This document shows positions 34,329-45,995 of a DNA stretch of 64,000 nt, piece by piece (position 1 is the stretch's first letter; every line of letters begins with the position of its first letter). The DNA comes from Chloranthus sessilifolius (lineage: Eukaryota; Streptophyta; Magnoliopsida; Chloranthales; Chloranthaceae): NCBI GenBank assembly GCA_021018995.1, contig CM037588.1:82929765-82993764 (forward strand). The letters run 5' to 3'. The translations under genes were made by a program, and so were the position numbers. The notes beneath the pieces are model-generated. The model did no database searches and was not told the DNA's origin. It worked only from the letters and a program-made list of their open reading frames with translations.

Positions 34329-35685
34329 TCACTGAGCACTAGCTTCCTCTGCTATAGAGGATGCATCACCAATCATATACTGACCTTTCGGATTTGTCAG
34401 GGGCTGACTAGGCAATTTTTCTTCTTCCCTCCTATTCAAAGCATTACAAATCTGGCTCAGCTGGTCCTCAATCTTCTTGATGCTCTGTCCATGAGAATTG
34501 ACAGTTTGCACCAAGCTCCCTAAATTCTATATTGAAGCCAGCATCTGCTCTTCAAATGAAAGGATATGGGCTGTTGTGGGGGCATGGCCAACTGGTTAGA
34601 CTGTGAGGCATGTAATAAAAAATTTTACCTTGGTGGGTAACCTTGATTAAATTGGTGCTGAGATCTGTAAGGACCTACCATCTGCTGCTGCTGGGGTTGA
34701 GGATAAGATCTTGTCTCCACCTCAAATTTGGGTGGTTCCTCCAAGAATACCCAGTAGGTTGTTGCCTAAAAGTTTGAGCAGCATTGGCTTGCTCCATAAC
34801 AAAATCTGAAAACTGGGTGGTAGATGAATTATTATGAATCGAATGTGTGGGAGACTGGCATATCATACATGCTTCCTCCACCTGTGCAACCACCCGGGGC
34901 TGCATCACATTTATAAATTTTTCAAATTTCAAGCTCAGGTTATCCACCTTCCTCTCCAGATCACCTTGAACCTTCACTTCAAATATTCCACCTCTAGGGG
35001 TGGCCTCTTTTACCATCTTAGCTGGAGTCTGGGTATCATTGCGTGATAGAGACTCCTGCTGTATGGAATTTTCCCCTATTATGTCAAACAGCTCCCATTC
35101 TTCCATAGTTGTCTTGTGGAGGTAACTACCACCACAGGAAGCATCCACCATATCCCTACTCTTGACATTAATTCCTTGATAAAACACTTGGACAAGCTGC
35201 CACATTGGGATTTGGTGGTGGGGGCATTGTTTTAACATCTCCTGAAATCTTTCCCAACCTTCATAGAAATCCTCAGTTGAGGACTAAGTGAATGAAAAAA
35301 TATTTGTCTTCATCTGGCTGGTTTTATTCATGGGAAAGAATTTGGCCAGGAACTTGGTTTGAAGGTCACTCTATGAACATATGTTATTGGCTGAAAGCTT
35401 TGATAGCCATGTGCTGGCTTTGTCCTTTAATGAGAAAGGAAAAAGCCTCAGTTTGGTGGCCTCAGGTCCCAAGCCAGCAATATTGAAGGTAGTGCAAAGT
35501 GCTAAAAATTAGTCTATATGCTTGTAGGGATCTTCTTTACTAAGCCCATAAAACGAAGGCAGAAGATTGATGGTGGAGGATTTAATCTCATAATTCCCTT
35601 CAACAGCGGGGAATTGAATGCAGAAGGGAGAGGTGTACTCCCCAGGTGCATTTCACTCCTTTAATGTTCTCTGCCTCTCAGCCAT
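34329..35685 (-). pseudogene. gag: Gag of element B, broken, with a lost zinc-knuckle cysteine
   Basis: The ATG at 35685 starts MAERQRTLKE and a stop follows at once. The capsid part (EYTSPFCIQFP, DPYKHID-stop-FLALCTTFNIAGLG, FPFSLKDKASTWL) can be read through stops. From 35238 a clean 187-codon frame covers the C-terminal capsid, a segment ending EATPRGGIFEVKVQG, and the zinc knuckle region, which reads C-MI-C-QSPT-H-SIHN-N, so the final Cys of the CCHC is gone. The tail reaches EDQLSQICNALNRREEEKL near 34430. B Gag could not bind RNA normally even if translated. Confidence 0.83.
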
Positions 35686-36115
35686 GATAGCTGGTTCAGT
35701 TTCAACAGTAGGGCTTTGTATGGTGTGTCTAAGTCTAAGGATCAATTCCACCTCTGGATTTGGGGGTTCCAAGTTAGGGTTTAAGGACCTTCTACCGAGC
35801 ATACACTCACCAACAATAATGAAAATGCTTACAAGCACATAAAGAATTTCAAACAAAAAGTAATAACTACATAGATTTACACTAAACAAAATAACAGGAG
35901 ATTCAACATAAATGGAGTGAGATTGGGGGGGAAAGAAAATGCAAACAGAGCTAGCTACACTCTGACTACAGCTCTAGCTTTTCCCTTCTTCTGCTACCCA
36001 TTTCTACAAAATTCTATAAAAAATTAGTAGTACTTTTATTCTAGTTTAGGTACAGCTACAAAGAATTTGAACATCTATATTATAGTATAACTCAGGTCTA
36101 CTAAAAAGATCAATA

Positions 36116-36133
36116 TCCCCAGCAACGGCGCCA
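36116..36133 (-). other. Primer binding site of element B
   Basis: In sense it reads TGGCGCCGTTGCTGGGGA, one mismatch from the plant tRNA-Asp(GUC) complement. It is the best-preserved PBS in the window. Confidence 0.9.
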
Positions 36134-36139
36134 AAAACT

Positions 36140-37133
36140 TATTGTGGTGCTACCCAATGTGCTTGTGTTATTGTGTGGTAAAAACCAATTAAAAATAAAG
36201 TAAAATAAAAGAATGGATTCAGCAGAACTAAAGTAGTCCTAAACCTGCAAGATACAGGGCCTATTATAGCAAGTTTTGATAAGTAAGAGTTTGTCCCACA
36301 GAGAAATTGATCTAGAACCCAAAATGGGCTATAATAGTAGGCCTCTAGAGCTGGCTACAGTTCTGACAATCCTAAAGAAAGGGAGTTGGGTGCCACAACT
36401 ATACTACATTAATCCTAACAATGGAGAAATGAAATGTAGTCCTATCCTAAAGAAAGGGGTCAAGAAGAAGGTGGTGATGGTGTGTACCGAAATAAAATAT
36501 ACAAAATGGTGAGAAGTAAGCAGGTTAAGTTCAGATTTACAGCAGTAATATAACTTAGATTTAATCTGTCTCTACAGTGGTCCTTGCTGAGACGCTATAA
36601 AAAGTCTCAACAAGGTAGAAATATCTAGTTTAACCCATGCCATTTGGGGTGCTCTTAAGGCTATAGGTTGTCCACTCAAATGGTCACAGCCTATTCTATA
36701 GAGTCTGTCAAATCCTATTAGTTAAACCAAAAATTGCCAAACTAATCTAGAGGAGTGGACTGATCATTTCCCCAGCCACTGGACCAAATCAAGCCATGAA
36801 TACTATTACAGCACTATGTAATACCAGTGCTACAAGCTTCCTAGATTTGCTTACAGATCTGGTTGACATCCATAGGTATTCCAACCCATAAGATCCAAAG
36901 TGTTTTGCTAAGGCCAACGGCTCACTAGTGCCCACAAAAAGGACCATACAACAGGTTGAATAGGGCTTTTAGATTCAGTTGGTCATTGATACAAATGGTC
37001 TGTAATGACTCAGCCTCAAGCTGCATTTACTATAAAGAGATCAGATCTAACATCTGATGTCGGCTAGGTAAAACAGAGGGGAGCTAGTTTTTGTACAAAC
37101 CTCCTCACAAGGCTCTAGAAGCTCATGTGCAGG
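36140..37133 (-). repeat. Element B 5' LTR, first part (cut by A)
   Basis: 994 bp from TATTGTGG to the A target duplication GCAGG (37129-37133). The LTR continues at 51412. U5 block near 36250-36305; CTGTCCAC-type motif near 36668. Confidence 0.9.
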
Positions 37134-39826
37134 TGTTATTTATTTATTCGAAACTCTTGCTGCTATTTTATTAAGAATAGTGGAGAGAATAAATTAAGAG
37201 TGGAGAATTGGAGATAGGTCAGCACAGCAAGTCTGAAATAAACACAGTCCTGCAAGATACAGGGTCCATTGTAGCAAGTTTTGATAAGTAAGAGTTTGCC
37301 CCACAGAGAAATTGATCTAGAACCTAAAATGGGCTATAATAGTAGGCCTCCAGATCTGGGTACAGATCTGACAATCCTAAAGAAAGGGAGTTGGGTGTCA
37401 CGACTACACTAAATTAATCCTAAAAGTAGAAAAATTAAATGTAGCCCTATCTGAAAGAAAAGGTTAAGAGGAAGATGGTGGTAGTGTGTGCCAAAATAAA
37501 ATATAAAAATTATGAGAAGTAAGCTGATTAAGCTAGAGTCAAAGCAGTGATGTAACTCAGATTTAGTTTGTCTCTGTAGTGTTCCTTACTGAGACACTAT
37601 TAGAAGCCTCAACAAGGTAAAAATATCCGGTTTAACCCTTACCATTTGGGGCGCTCTTAGGGCTATACTCTGTCCACTCTAATGGTCACAGGGTATCCAA
37701 TAGAGTCTGTCAAATCCCATTGGTTAAAATAGACATTGCCAATCTAACCCAGGGGAGTGGACTGATCATTCCCCCAGCCACTGGGCCAGATCAAGCCATG
37801 AATACTATTACAACACTATGTAATGTCAGTTCTACAAGCTCCCCAGTTCTACGCACAGCCCTGGCTAACATCCATAGGTATTTCAACCCATAAGATCCTA
37901 AGTTCTTTGTTAAGGCTAACTGCTCACTAGTGCCCAGAAAAAGGACCATGCAACAGGTTGAATAAGGCTTTAGATTTAGCTGGTCATTGCTACAAATGGC
38001 CTACAATGAGTCAGCCTCAAGTTGCAATTACTACACAGATATCAGATCTAACATCTGATGTCGGCCAGGTAAAACAGAGGGGAGCCAGTTCTTGTACAAA
38101 CCTCCTTACAAGGCTCTAGAAGCTCATGTGCAGGAGAGAAGAATCCTTCTCAAACATGTGAATGGACACAACCTTAGGGCTATACTCTGTCCACTTGAAT
38201 GGTCATAGGGTATCTCATTGATCTGTCCATCCCACAGAGGCCTGAGAAAGAACATGAAGACTGCTACAACCACCATGGTCCACAAGCCTCCGAGCTTCTT
38301 GGATCTTACTACAAATCCAGCATTATTTTCTATAGGGCTATCAAACTAAGGGAAATCAGATAGTAAGCAAAATATCTACTAGAAACTAAATGGGCTAGTC
38401 CCAAATACATGGATCCTATAAACATCTAAAGAAACCATAAGATCTATAGATTCAATTAAGCATTAAAACGACAATCCATTGATAAATGCAAAACTTATAA
38501 TGAATTATGTCCAGGCTGTAGCCTGTACACAACTGCTCATCCGAATCTCAATGTATACCAAAAACTTATTACAAACTGAAATAAAACTAAACCTAGCTGC
38601 TTACAAGGGGGTTAACCAGCAAGTGTTAGGCTAAGAGAGAAGAAAAATAAGAAAAAGAGATGATCAAACCCTAACCCTAGCCTGCTAGAGTTCTCAACCA
38701 ATAGAGGATGAAGGAAAGATGAAAATAATAAACTCTAAGTATAGCTTATATACTCTGTCAAAATGGCCTTGGCTCTAAAGAGATTAACCCTAATTTTTCC
38801 AGTAGACGTGGCACTGCTACAACCCTTGAATGCCTGGAGATATGTGCCTCAAAATTTATACCTCGGGAAGTGTGCCCTAGCCTTGGGAAATTCCTAAAAA
38901 GTCCTTCAATTAAAATTGTGAAGTGCAGATCTCGTGCTTCGCGGGGCTGGTGTTTGCTTTTAGCTCATTCACATAGCTGCTTTGCCTTCGTGGAGTTACC
39001 TTTAGCTGGTGGGAAGTGTTTGCTCGCACAGTGAATCTTCAGTTCGTCGCGTAGTTCCTTTGCGTTGCAATGCTCTCACAAAGATTATCTGGAGTGCCTA
39101 GACTTCTCTCACAGTAAATCTTCAGAAGCTCTTTCTCTCGCTAAGTACTCACACAGTTATGCTACTACGCTCGCGTAGTTAATGGTAAGGCTTCAGAGTG
39201 CACGAGATTTATGCAAAGAGAATTCTAGACGTCTCTCTCATCCAGGGCTACGCGAGAACTATGCGAGGTGACATTCTGTTCAGTGTATATATGGACTCGC
39301 TGGGTTATTCGCGCGGTTGCTTTGAGGCTTGATCTCTGTGAGAGCTTCGTGAGGGCAAATTTTGAGAGTTTTAACCTACGAGATCTTCGCGAGGTCATTT
39401 CAGCTGTCCTCCTGACTGCATGGTGTATCTGCACGGGGGCCTCTTCCACTGCATCTTTAGATTCGCAAGGAAGCTCCTCAACTCTGCGAGGTCTATCTTT
39501 TGCTGCTCTAGTGCATTGCACTTGTTGCTATCACGGTCTCCTCCTTTCTCAGCTAACTTCATTCATCTGCTAGACTTTTGTCAATGATGATCAACAACAA
39601 TGAGTCACCATGGTGAGCACTACCAAGTCGTTCCATCAAGCTTTGTCCCAGCTATCAACTTTGAGTGCATTCTCTCTCTTTTGAGCTAAAAAGCAAGGAG
39701 TTTATATTAAGCTACACATTTTATTACTAACTCCAAAACATACTTAACAAATGGTTATTAGTCTGCTTCAAGGTCTAGCAAAGGCTAAGTTAAGAGGTGA
39801 AAAGTGGTACTTTTCAGTGAATAACA
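37134..39826 (-). repeat. Element A 3' LTR (left copy)
   Basis: 2693 bp. In sense order: subterminal hairpin (39816-39798), CGCG array (39510-38930), ACGTGGC (38812-38806), AACCCTAA (38793-38786), TATA box GTATATAAGC (38753-38744), two CTGTCCAC motifs (near 38190 and 37671), the ATCAGATCTAACATCTGAT hairpin near 38041, and the U5 block (37310-37256). Confidence 0.93.
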
Positions 39827-41900
39827 CACCCCCAAACCTAATCTGTGCTAGCCCCTGAGCAAAGGAAAAATTAAAATAACTACTTTAAGAATTGAAATGC
39901 CACTTTCGTAGGGAGCACGGATACATTTAGCATATGTACCAAGCCTTTTAAACACCTAGGTGATCCCTAGTGGAGGAGTGAAGTCTCCTGAGGGTTTTCA
40001 TTGAAGATACCCACAAACTTCTCAATGAAACAGTTAACAAAGGTGCAACATTATAAAGTCAGCTGTCAAGAATCAAAGCATCAGTTCACCTTTGAGTTAA
40101 TAAAAATGTGAGGAATTTGGACATGAAAAGCACAGACATTTAATCATCCAACCTCCACCTAAGTGCACAATATTTTCAATTAGCTCACAACAAGGGGGAC
40201 AACACATATATATCAACATTGAGCTCATCATTAATTCAAAAATTAGGTTATAGGCCATGCCTAATACATTTAACCTCAGACCCAATGCTCACCAGGGCAT
40301 ACTCTCACAAGGGACCTTGAGGGTTTCATTTTCTCTCAACCTCAAGAGCAATTACAGCCCCCAAATGGGTCTGTAAGCATGAGCATAGGCAAAGCACCTA
40401 AGTCCTGGCATCATTGGCAGGTCCTCACCATAGATTGGACAACTCCTTGTCTCTGCATGACGGCTCATTCGATTTTGGATCACAAGGTCTTTAGCTGGGT
40501 TGTGATGTGGCTTATGAAGTGGGTTATAAAGAATGTAAGGTTGAAGAGGGATTCAAAATTGAGAAATCAGTAAGTGAAGGAGGTGATTCATGACTTCACC
40601 CATTTGTAGTTCAGTCCCTTTCATTTTCTTTCAAATTTTTCAGACTTGAAGTGGCTAGCTTCTCCTCTTCATTTTAATTTTTCCAATGAACTGTTCCTCT
40701 TGACTCCTCTCTCACTCCTCTTCATTATTATTTTTCTTTCTTTTCTTATATTTTTCTTTCTATTTTTGTTTTTATTTTTGTGTTTGTGACTTGCCACATC
40801 TTTCCTCAGCTGCTACACTGCTCAACTTTTAGGTATCTCTTCTCCATTCAACCAATGTTGACCCTATCTTGTCCATCTTCTGCTCCTTCTCCTTTACCTT
40901 TTGAATTCTCAGAGTGAGCGTAGGTTTGAGTTAGCTCCATAGGTTCAGGTGCAAGTACTCAGGTGTATTTTGAAGAAAATTGGAAATTAAGGCTCAATAG
41001 GTATGTGCACAAGGGCAGTTGATTAGGATTTGGTCTGTTTAAGCTCAAACTGTCCAAGAGAAGGCCTTGATCCTTTCCTAAGTTTCATGAGTGTTGTCAG
41101 TTGTTTCAACTTTGAGGTGCCTAACTTCTAGTGAGGGCATTGCCTCAGCCAATCCTTAGAGCTAGAAGAATTACCTCAGTCACTCCTCAAAGGAAGAAAA
41201 AAAAATTTGTAGGCCCAACTCTCACTGGTTATGGTCTTCCATTGAACTTTTAAGTATGTCATTTTTTTCTCTCTTTAATAATTCACTCAGTACTGATACA
41301 AGTGAGTTTACTTGGTGTTCACATTATAGAAAAGTTAAAATTTAAAAGCTTGTAATGCCTAAAGGTCTGTAAAATTTTAAATTTCTCATTTTTCTAATGA
41401 TTCTTAGGTGAACATGGTTCTATTTCTATCTTACTCACTTGAATCTGCTGCACTTAGGTTAACTATTTTATTAGCAGAACCTGCCACACCCCCAAACCTA
41501 TGAGGAGCAGTGTCCTCACTGATTCAAAGGACAATGGTTGTACATCAGTGAACAAACAGAGAAATTAACACTACAAGAGAGAAAAGCAAAACACATAACA
41601 AATAACAGAAAAGAATAAATATATATATTAAAAAAAAATAAAACGTGACAGATTGTCGGGAAAAGACATTTTATTATAGGTTCAAAAATAAATAGATTAC
41701 AAAAAAAAATAGAAAAGTATAAACCTAAGAACAATCTAAGCAGAACATCTTGTTAAACAAAATGGTCCTTCCTCCTGGCTCAGGGATATCCTCAACCTGC
41801 TGTGGAAGAGGAACTGTAAGCAAGGAGGAGGGGAAAGACGAGGATCATGGAGATGGGTGTTGAGCAAGTGGTGGGGGGTTTGAAGAAGATGGTGGGGGAG
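39827..41900 (-). other. Element A PPT, 3' non-coding region and internal PPT-like tract
   Basis: The PPT (AGGTTTGGGGGTG in sense) is at 39827-39839. The region to about 41900 lacks credible genes. The internal PPT-like tract is at 41481-41505. The small open frames here are translations of AT-rich DNA. Confidence 0.8.
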
Positions 41901-41920
41901 ATGTAGGTGGTTCGGTTTTT

Positions 41921-42265
41921 TTACTTCTTCTTCTTTCTCTTCTCCCTTTTTTGCTCCTCCTTGGCCAGGATCCTCTGCACCTCCTCATACTCATCCCAGA
42001 GGAATTGTAGTGGATTAGGCTCCTTAGGCGGTGGCAAGTCCAACCACATCGGGTAATAATTTTTTAGCAGATTGGTGGGTTTGTCATCCACCATGGTTGT
42101 GAGTAAGGAGGGACTACTAAGGTTAGAGGAGAATGGGTGAGATGAAAACGAACTGTCCCTATATTTAAAGTACTTGGATGGTGGAATACGGATGGGCACA
42201 TTAACTTTCGTCTCTTTCCGAGCGTGACAATAAATTGTGACTGTTCTGGGAATGATAAATCGCAC
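41921..42265 (-). pseudogene. Small post-pol ORF of element A
   Basis: An open frame of 114 codons; the likely start is the inner ATG at 42092 (MVDDKPTNLLKNYYPMWLDL), giving about 57 residues that end in a Lys/Arg-rich tail (QKREKRKKKK). It stands where D has ORFX. The sequence is not env-like: no signal peptide or transmembrane segment is seen. A TATA-like CTTTAAATATAGG lies just upstream (about 42171-42157) and decayed CGCG words at 42330-42500, echoing the internal promoters of B and D. Function unknown. Confidence 0.4.
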
Positions 42266-42329
42266 AACCTATTTGGGGAACGAGAGCTCACAATAAATGG
42301 TGATCTAATTTTGGCATTGGGAATTAACG

Positions 42330-42500
42330 CAATCTCGCGTTTCGCAGAGTTTTCCTAAGTGCTCATGGAGTAGAATTCTCGTGCAACTTAGCTGGGGATC
42401 TCCGCGAAGAACATCCATTCGGAGTTTCAGAGGTTTTATGCCCCTATGACTCCACGGGAAAGTGGTGAAATGGTCCACGACCGTGAAAATTAGGCCATTT
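42330..42500 (-). promoter_or_regulatory. Decayed CGCG word array upstream of the post-pol ORF in A
   Basis: Words include TCTCGCGTTTCGCAGAG, GCTCATGGAGTAG, TCTCGTGCAAC and CTCCGCGAAG. Flanking sequence resembles that around the internal arrays of B and D (GCTCA-GGA-TAGAATTCTCG). It is weaker than in B and D. Confidence 0.35.
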
Positions 42501-42923
42501 AACCCCGCGAGAAACCAACAGTCAACCTCTTTACACCATTTGTTCTTAGGCTGCTACTTGCGCAATGTCTTGCACCCATTTAGTGACCATAAGCATCTAC
42601 TCTTCACATGTATCCCTTTTTCAAATGATAATAGCCTCCCTAATACCAGCACATGCATAGCAAAAATTTCAAATGATAAAACACCTTGATGAACACAGAT
42701 TCTAAACAGTTACAATGCTAGTACTTTTTTCACACTTCAGCAAGAAGTATTCATCTCCCATGTTACTGACAGAAATGAACAATACTAAGAATAAAACCTA
42801 TAAAGCAATTAAAAATAAACAAGCACACAGAACAGAACAGAATAAACACACAAAACATATATGGCACACATAATACAAAGTTGTGGATCACTGATCAGTG
42901 GGAGTTTCATGTAGGTGAATGGT

Positions 42924-44200
42924 CTAAGGAAGCTCCACTGGTTGTTCTACACAAACCTTGAGCCTCTGACCATTTACTTTCATGATCTGCCCTGACTTTG
43001 GGTCCAAGATCTCTACAGCACAAGATGGGGAGGCTTTGATGACAGTATAAGGTCCATCCCATCTGGATTGCAGCTTCCCTAGAAAGAATTTAAGTATAGA
43101 GTTAAAAAGCAAAACCTTGGTGCCAGCAATGAAGTCCTTCCTTAACAACTTCTTGTCAAAGAATGCTTTTGATCTCTCCTTATACATTCTGGCATTGGCA
43201 TAGGCTTCTAGCCTCATTTCATCAAGTTCTACCATTTACAACTTCCTGTGAGAACCAGCAGAAGTTAGATCTATATTCATTACTTTGATAGCCCAATAGG
43301 CTCTATGCTCTAACTCCACAGGTAGGTGGCAGGCCTTGCCATACACCAGCCTAAATGGAGATATGCCAATATGATTCTTATAGGCAGTCCTATAAGCCCA
43401 CAAAGTATCATTCAGCTTTGGTGCCCAATCCTTCCTATCAGTCCTCACAGTTTTCTCTAGAATATGCTTAATCTCCCTATTGGAAATTTCAACTTGCCCA
43501 CTAGTCTGTGGGTGGTAGGGAGTTATAATTCTATGTGTAACAGAATACCTTTTAAGCAGGTTCTCGAAAGGTTTGTTACATAAGTGACTCCCCCATCACT
43601 GATAATAGCTCTAAGGATACCAAATCGTGAGAAGATATTATCCTTCAAGAATTTAAGGATAGCTGTGTGGTCATTGGTCTTTGTGGTAATGGCTTCTACC
43701 CATTTGAACACATAGTCTATTGCCACAAGTATGAAATTTAATCCCATAGACGAAGGAAAGGGGCCCATAAAATCAATGCCCTAGATGTCAAAAATTTCTA
43801 CAAGTAGGATGGGCTGCAATGGCATGGAATCTCTCTTCGAAATGCCTCCCATCCTTTGATATCTCTCACAGGCCTTGCAATGCAAGTTTGCATCTCTGAA
43901 CAAAGAAAGCCAATACAGACCATATTGGAGCACTTTTGTTGTAGTCTTTTTGCCACTGAAATGACCTCCACAGGCTTGTTCTTAGAACATTGAAAGAATG
44001 TCGTAGAAGTCATTGTCAGGCACACATCTCCTAATGACCTAGTCTGCATAATGCTTATAAAGGAATGGATCCTCTCCCAGAAATTGTTTAACCTGAGAGA
44101 AGAGCAAGTCTTTGTCCACTTTAGACCAGTGTGGAGGGATCCTACCAGCAGTAAGAAAATTGACAATGTGTGCAAACCAGGGCACACTAGACTGCACAAC
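42924..44200 (-). pseudogene. int: Integrase of element A, broken
   Basis: Read through frameshifts, the zinc-binding part (ACGGHFSGKKT, then LHCKACERYQRMGG) lies near 43980-43850. The catalytic core follows: GPFPSS with the first Asp just upstream, IISDGG with the second, and [18 protein letters not shown] with the Glu near 43490-43450. Then come [10 protein letters not shown] and [19 protein letters not shown], a strong Athila-type signature, and a C-terminal LQSRWDGPYTV (GPY/F module) ending near 42924. Stops occur near 43520, 43449 and 43235. Integrase inserts the cDNA in the nucleus. A long open frame at 44319-43798 is in another frame and is not the protein. Confidence 0.88.
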
Positions 44201-44206
44201 AAAAAG

Positions 44207-44722
44207 CTACTCATTGGGGAACAACTCATTAACAGGTGCTGCTGCACATTCTTCCAAGAAAATCCTAGAGAGGTGGTCAGCCACCACATTCTCAACTCCC
44301 TTCTTATCTTTGATCTCAAGATTAAACTCTTGTAAGAGGAGAATCCATCTGATCAACCTAGGCTTTGCATCTTTCTTAGCCAATAGGTATTTCAGGGCTG
44401 AGTGATCTGTAAAAACTACAATCTTAGACCCCAACAAGTAGGGTCTAAACTTGTCCACAGCAAACACTACTGCAAGTAGCTCCTTCTCAGTTGTAGTGTA
44501 GTTCAGCTAAGCTTCAACTAGTGTTCTGCTGGCATAATAGATCACTACAGGCAGCTTATCTTTCCTTTGTCTTAAGACAGCACCTATGGCTAAGTCTGAT
44601 GCATCACACATCAGCTCAAAGGGGAGCGAGTAATCTGGGGCCTGGATTACAGGGGCAATCGTGAGGCACTTTTTCAAAGCCTCAAAGGCCTTAAGGCATT
44701 CAGCAGAAAATAAAAATGGCAC
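44207..44722 (-). pseudogene. RNase H domain of element A, one stop
   Basis: FELMCDASDLAIGAVLRQ carries the first catalytic Asp, and [18 protein letters not shown] and [20 protein letters not shown] the later ones. A stop after TLVEA (near 44510) splits the domain. It follows RT directly, as in all Ty3/gypsy elements. Confidence 0.9.
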
Positions 44723-45786
44723 AATGGTTTGGCAATCTTGTTGAAGTCCTTGATGAATCTCCTGTAAAATCCAGCATGTCCGAGAAATGATCTAATTTGC
44801 TTGACAGTCTTGGGTGGGGGTAAATGTGAAATCAAGTCTACTTTAGCCCTGTCCACCTCAATTCCTTTGTGAGAGACCACATGGCCTAATACAATACCTT
44901 GGGTCACCATGAAATGACTCTTTTCCCAACTTAGGACTAAGTGGGTCTCCTCACATCTTTGTAAAACTTTTTCAAGGTGGACTAGACACTGGCTAAAGCT
45001 ATCTCCAAACACAAAGAAATCATCCATGAAGATTTCTAAGAATTTGTCAATCATATAAAAAAAATTACATACATGCACCTTTGAAAAGTGGCTGGAGCAT
45101 TGCACAGTCTAAAAGGCATCCTTCTATAAGCAAAGGTGCCAAAGGGACATGTGAAAGTATTTTTCTCCTTGTCTTGAGGATCCACGGGGATTTGGTTATA
45201 TCCTGAGTATCCATCAAGAAAATAATAGTATGCCTTCCTAGCCAACTTGTCTAGGATTTGGTCAATAAAAGGGAGAGGGAAGTGGTCTTTTCTAATTTTG
45301 GGGTTGAGTTTCATATAATCAATGCACACTCTCCAGCCAGTGGTCTATCTGGCTAGAATCAACTCCCCAGAATCGAAAGTAACAACTGTGATGCCTGACT
45401 TTTTAGGTACCAGCTGGATACACCCATTTAGAATCCGAAATGGGGTAAATCACCCCTGCATCCAACAGTTTTACTATTTCCTTAAGGACTACCTCCTGCA
45501 TGTGAGGGTTTAGCTTCCTCTACATCTCCCTTGAGGGTTTTGCACCCTCATCCAGGTTAATCCTGTGCATGCACACTGAGGCATCAATGCCTCCAAGGTC
45601 AGCTATTGTCCACCCAATTGTTTTCTTGTGTTTCTTAAGGACATTTAGTAATTCCTCGTCCTGATCACTAGTGAGAGAGGAGGAGATAATCACGAGAAGC
45701 TTGTTATCTTGCCCCAAGAAGGCATATTTTAATGTGGCTGGGAGCTGCTTCAGCTCTAGCTCAAGGAGACATTCAATTGAAGGCAA
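44674..45786 (-). pseudogene. Reverse transcriptase of element A, several frameshifts
   Basis: In sense: a leader ending in WTIADLGGIDASVCMHRINL (45786-45520), LDAGVIYPISDSKWVYP near 45470-45410, CIDYMKLNPKIRKDHFPLPF, YYYFLDGYSGYNQI, TFAYRRMPFRLCNAPATFQ (45329-45060), then the active site FMDDF near 45020 and VLGHVVSHKGIEVDRAKV. A T-run frameshift near 45060 and stops near 45520 and 45380 break it. RT copies the RNA into cDNA. Confidence 0.92.
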
Positions 45787-45995
45787 CCGAGGTGCCTTAG
45801 TGGCTGAGGAAGGGGTAGCAATATGTGTTGCACTAGGCCCACAGAAGATTCAGTGTTTGTGCTATCTTCTGTCATGGGAATTGGGGCCCCCAAATACTTT
45901 CCAGGCTTTCAGTCAGATTATCCCAATCCAGCAGATTGGATAGTTCTTCTTCTACCAGGCCATCTAGTACATCTACTACACAACAGTCCTCAATG

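Noticed and set aside
41921-42265. Envelope-like gene in A
   Set aside because: No signal peptide, transmembrane segment or cysteine pattern; the product is short, basic and soluble.
43798-44319. A 173-codon frame overlapping integrase of A
   Set aside because: The integrase zinc motif and flanking core are read in another frame; this one has no homology I can see.
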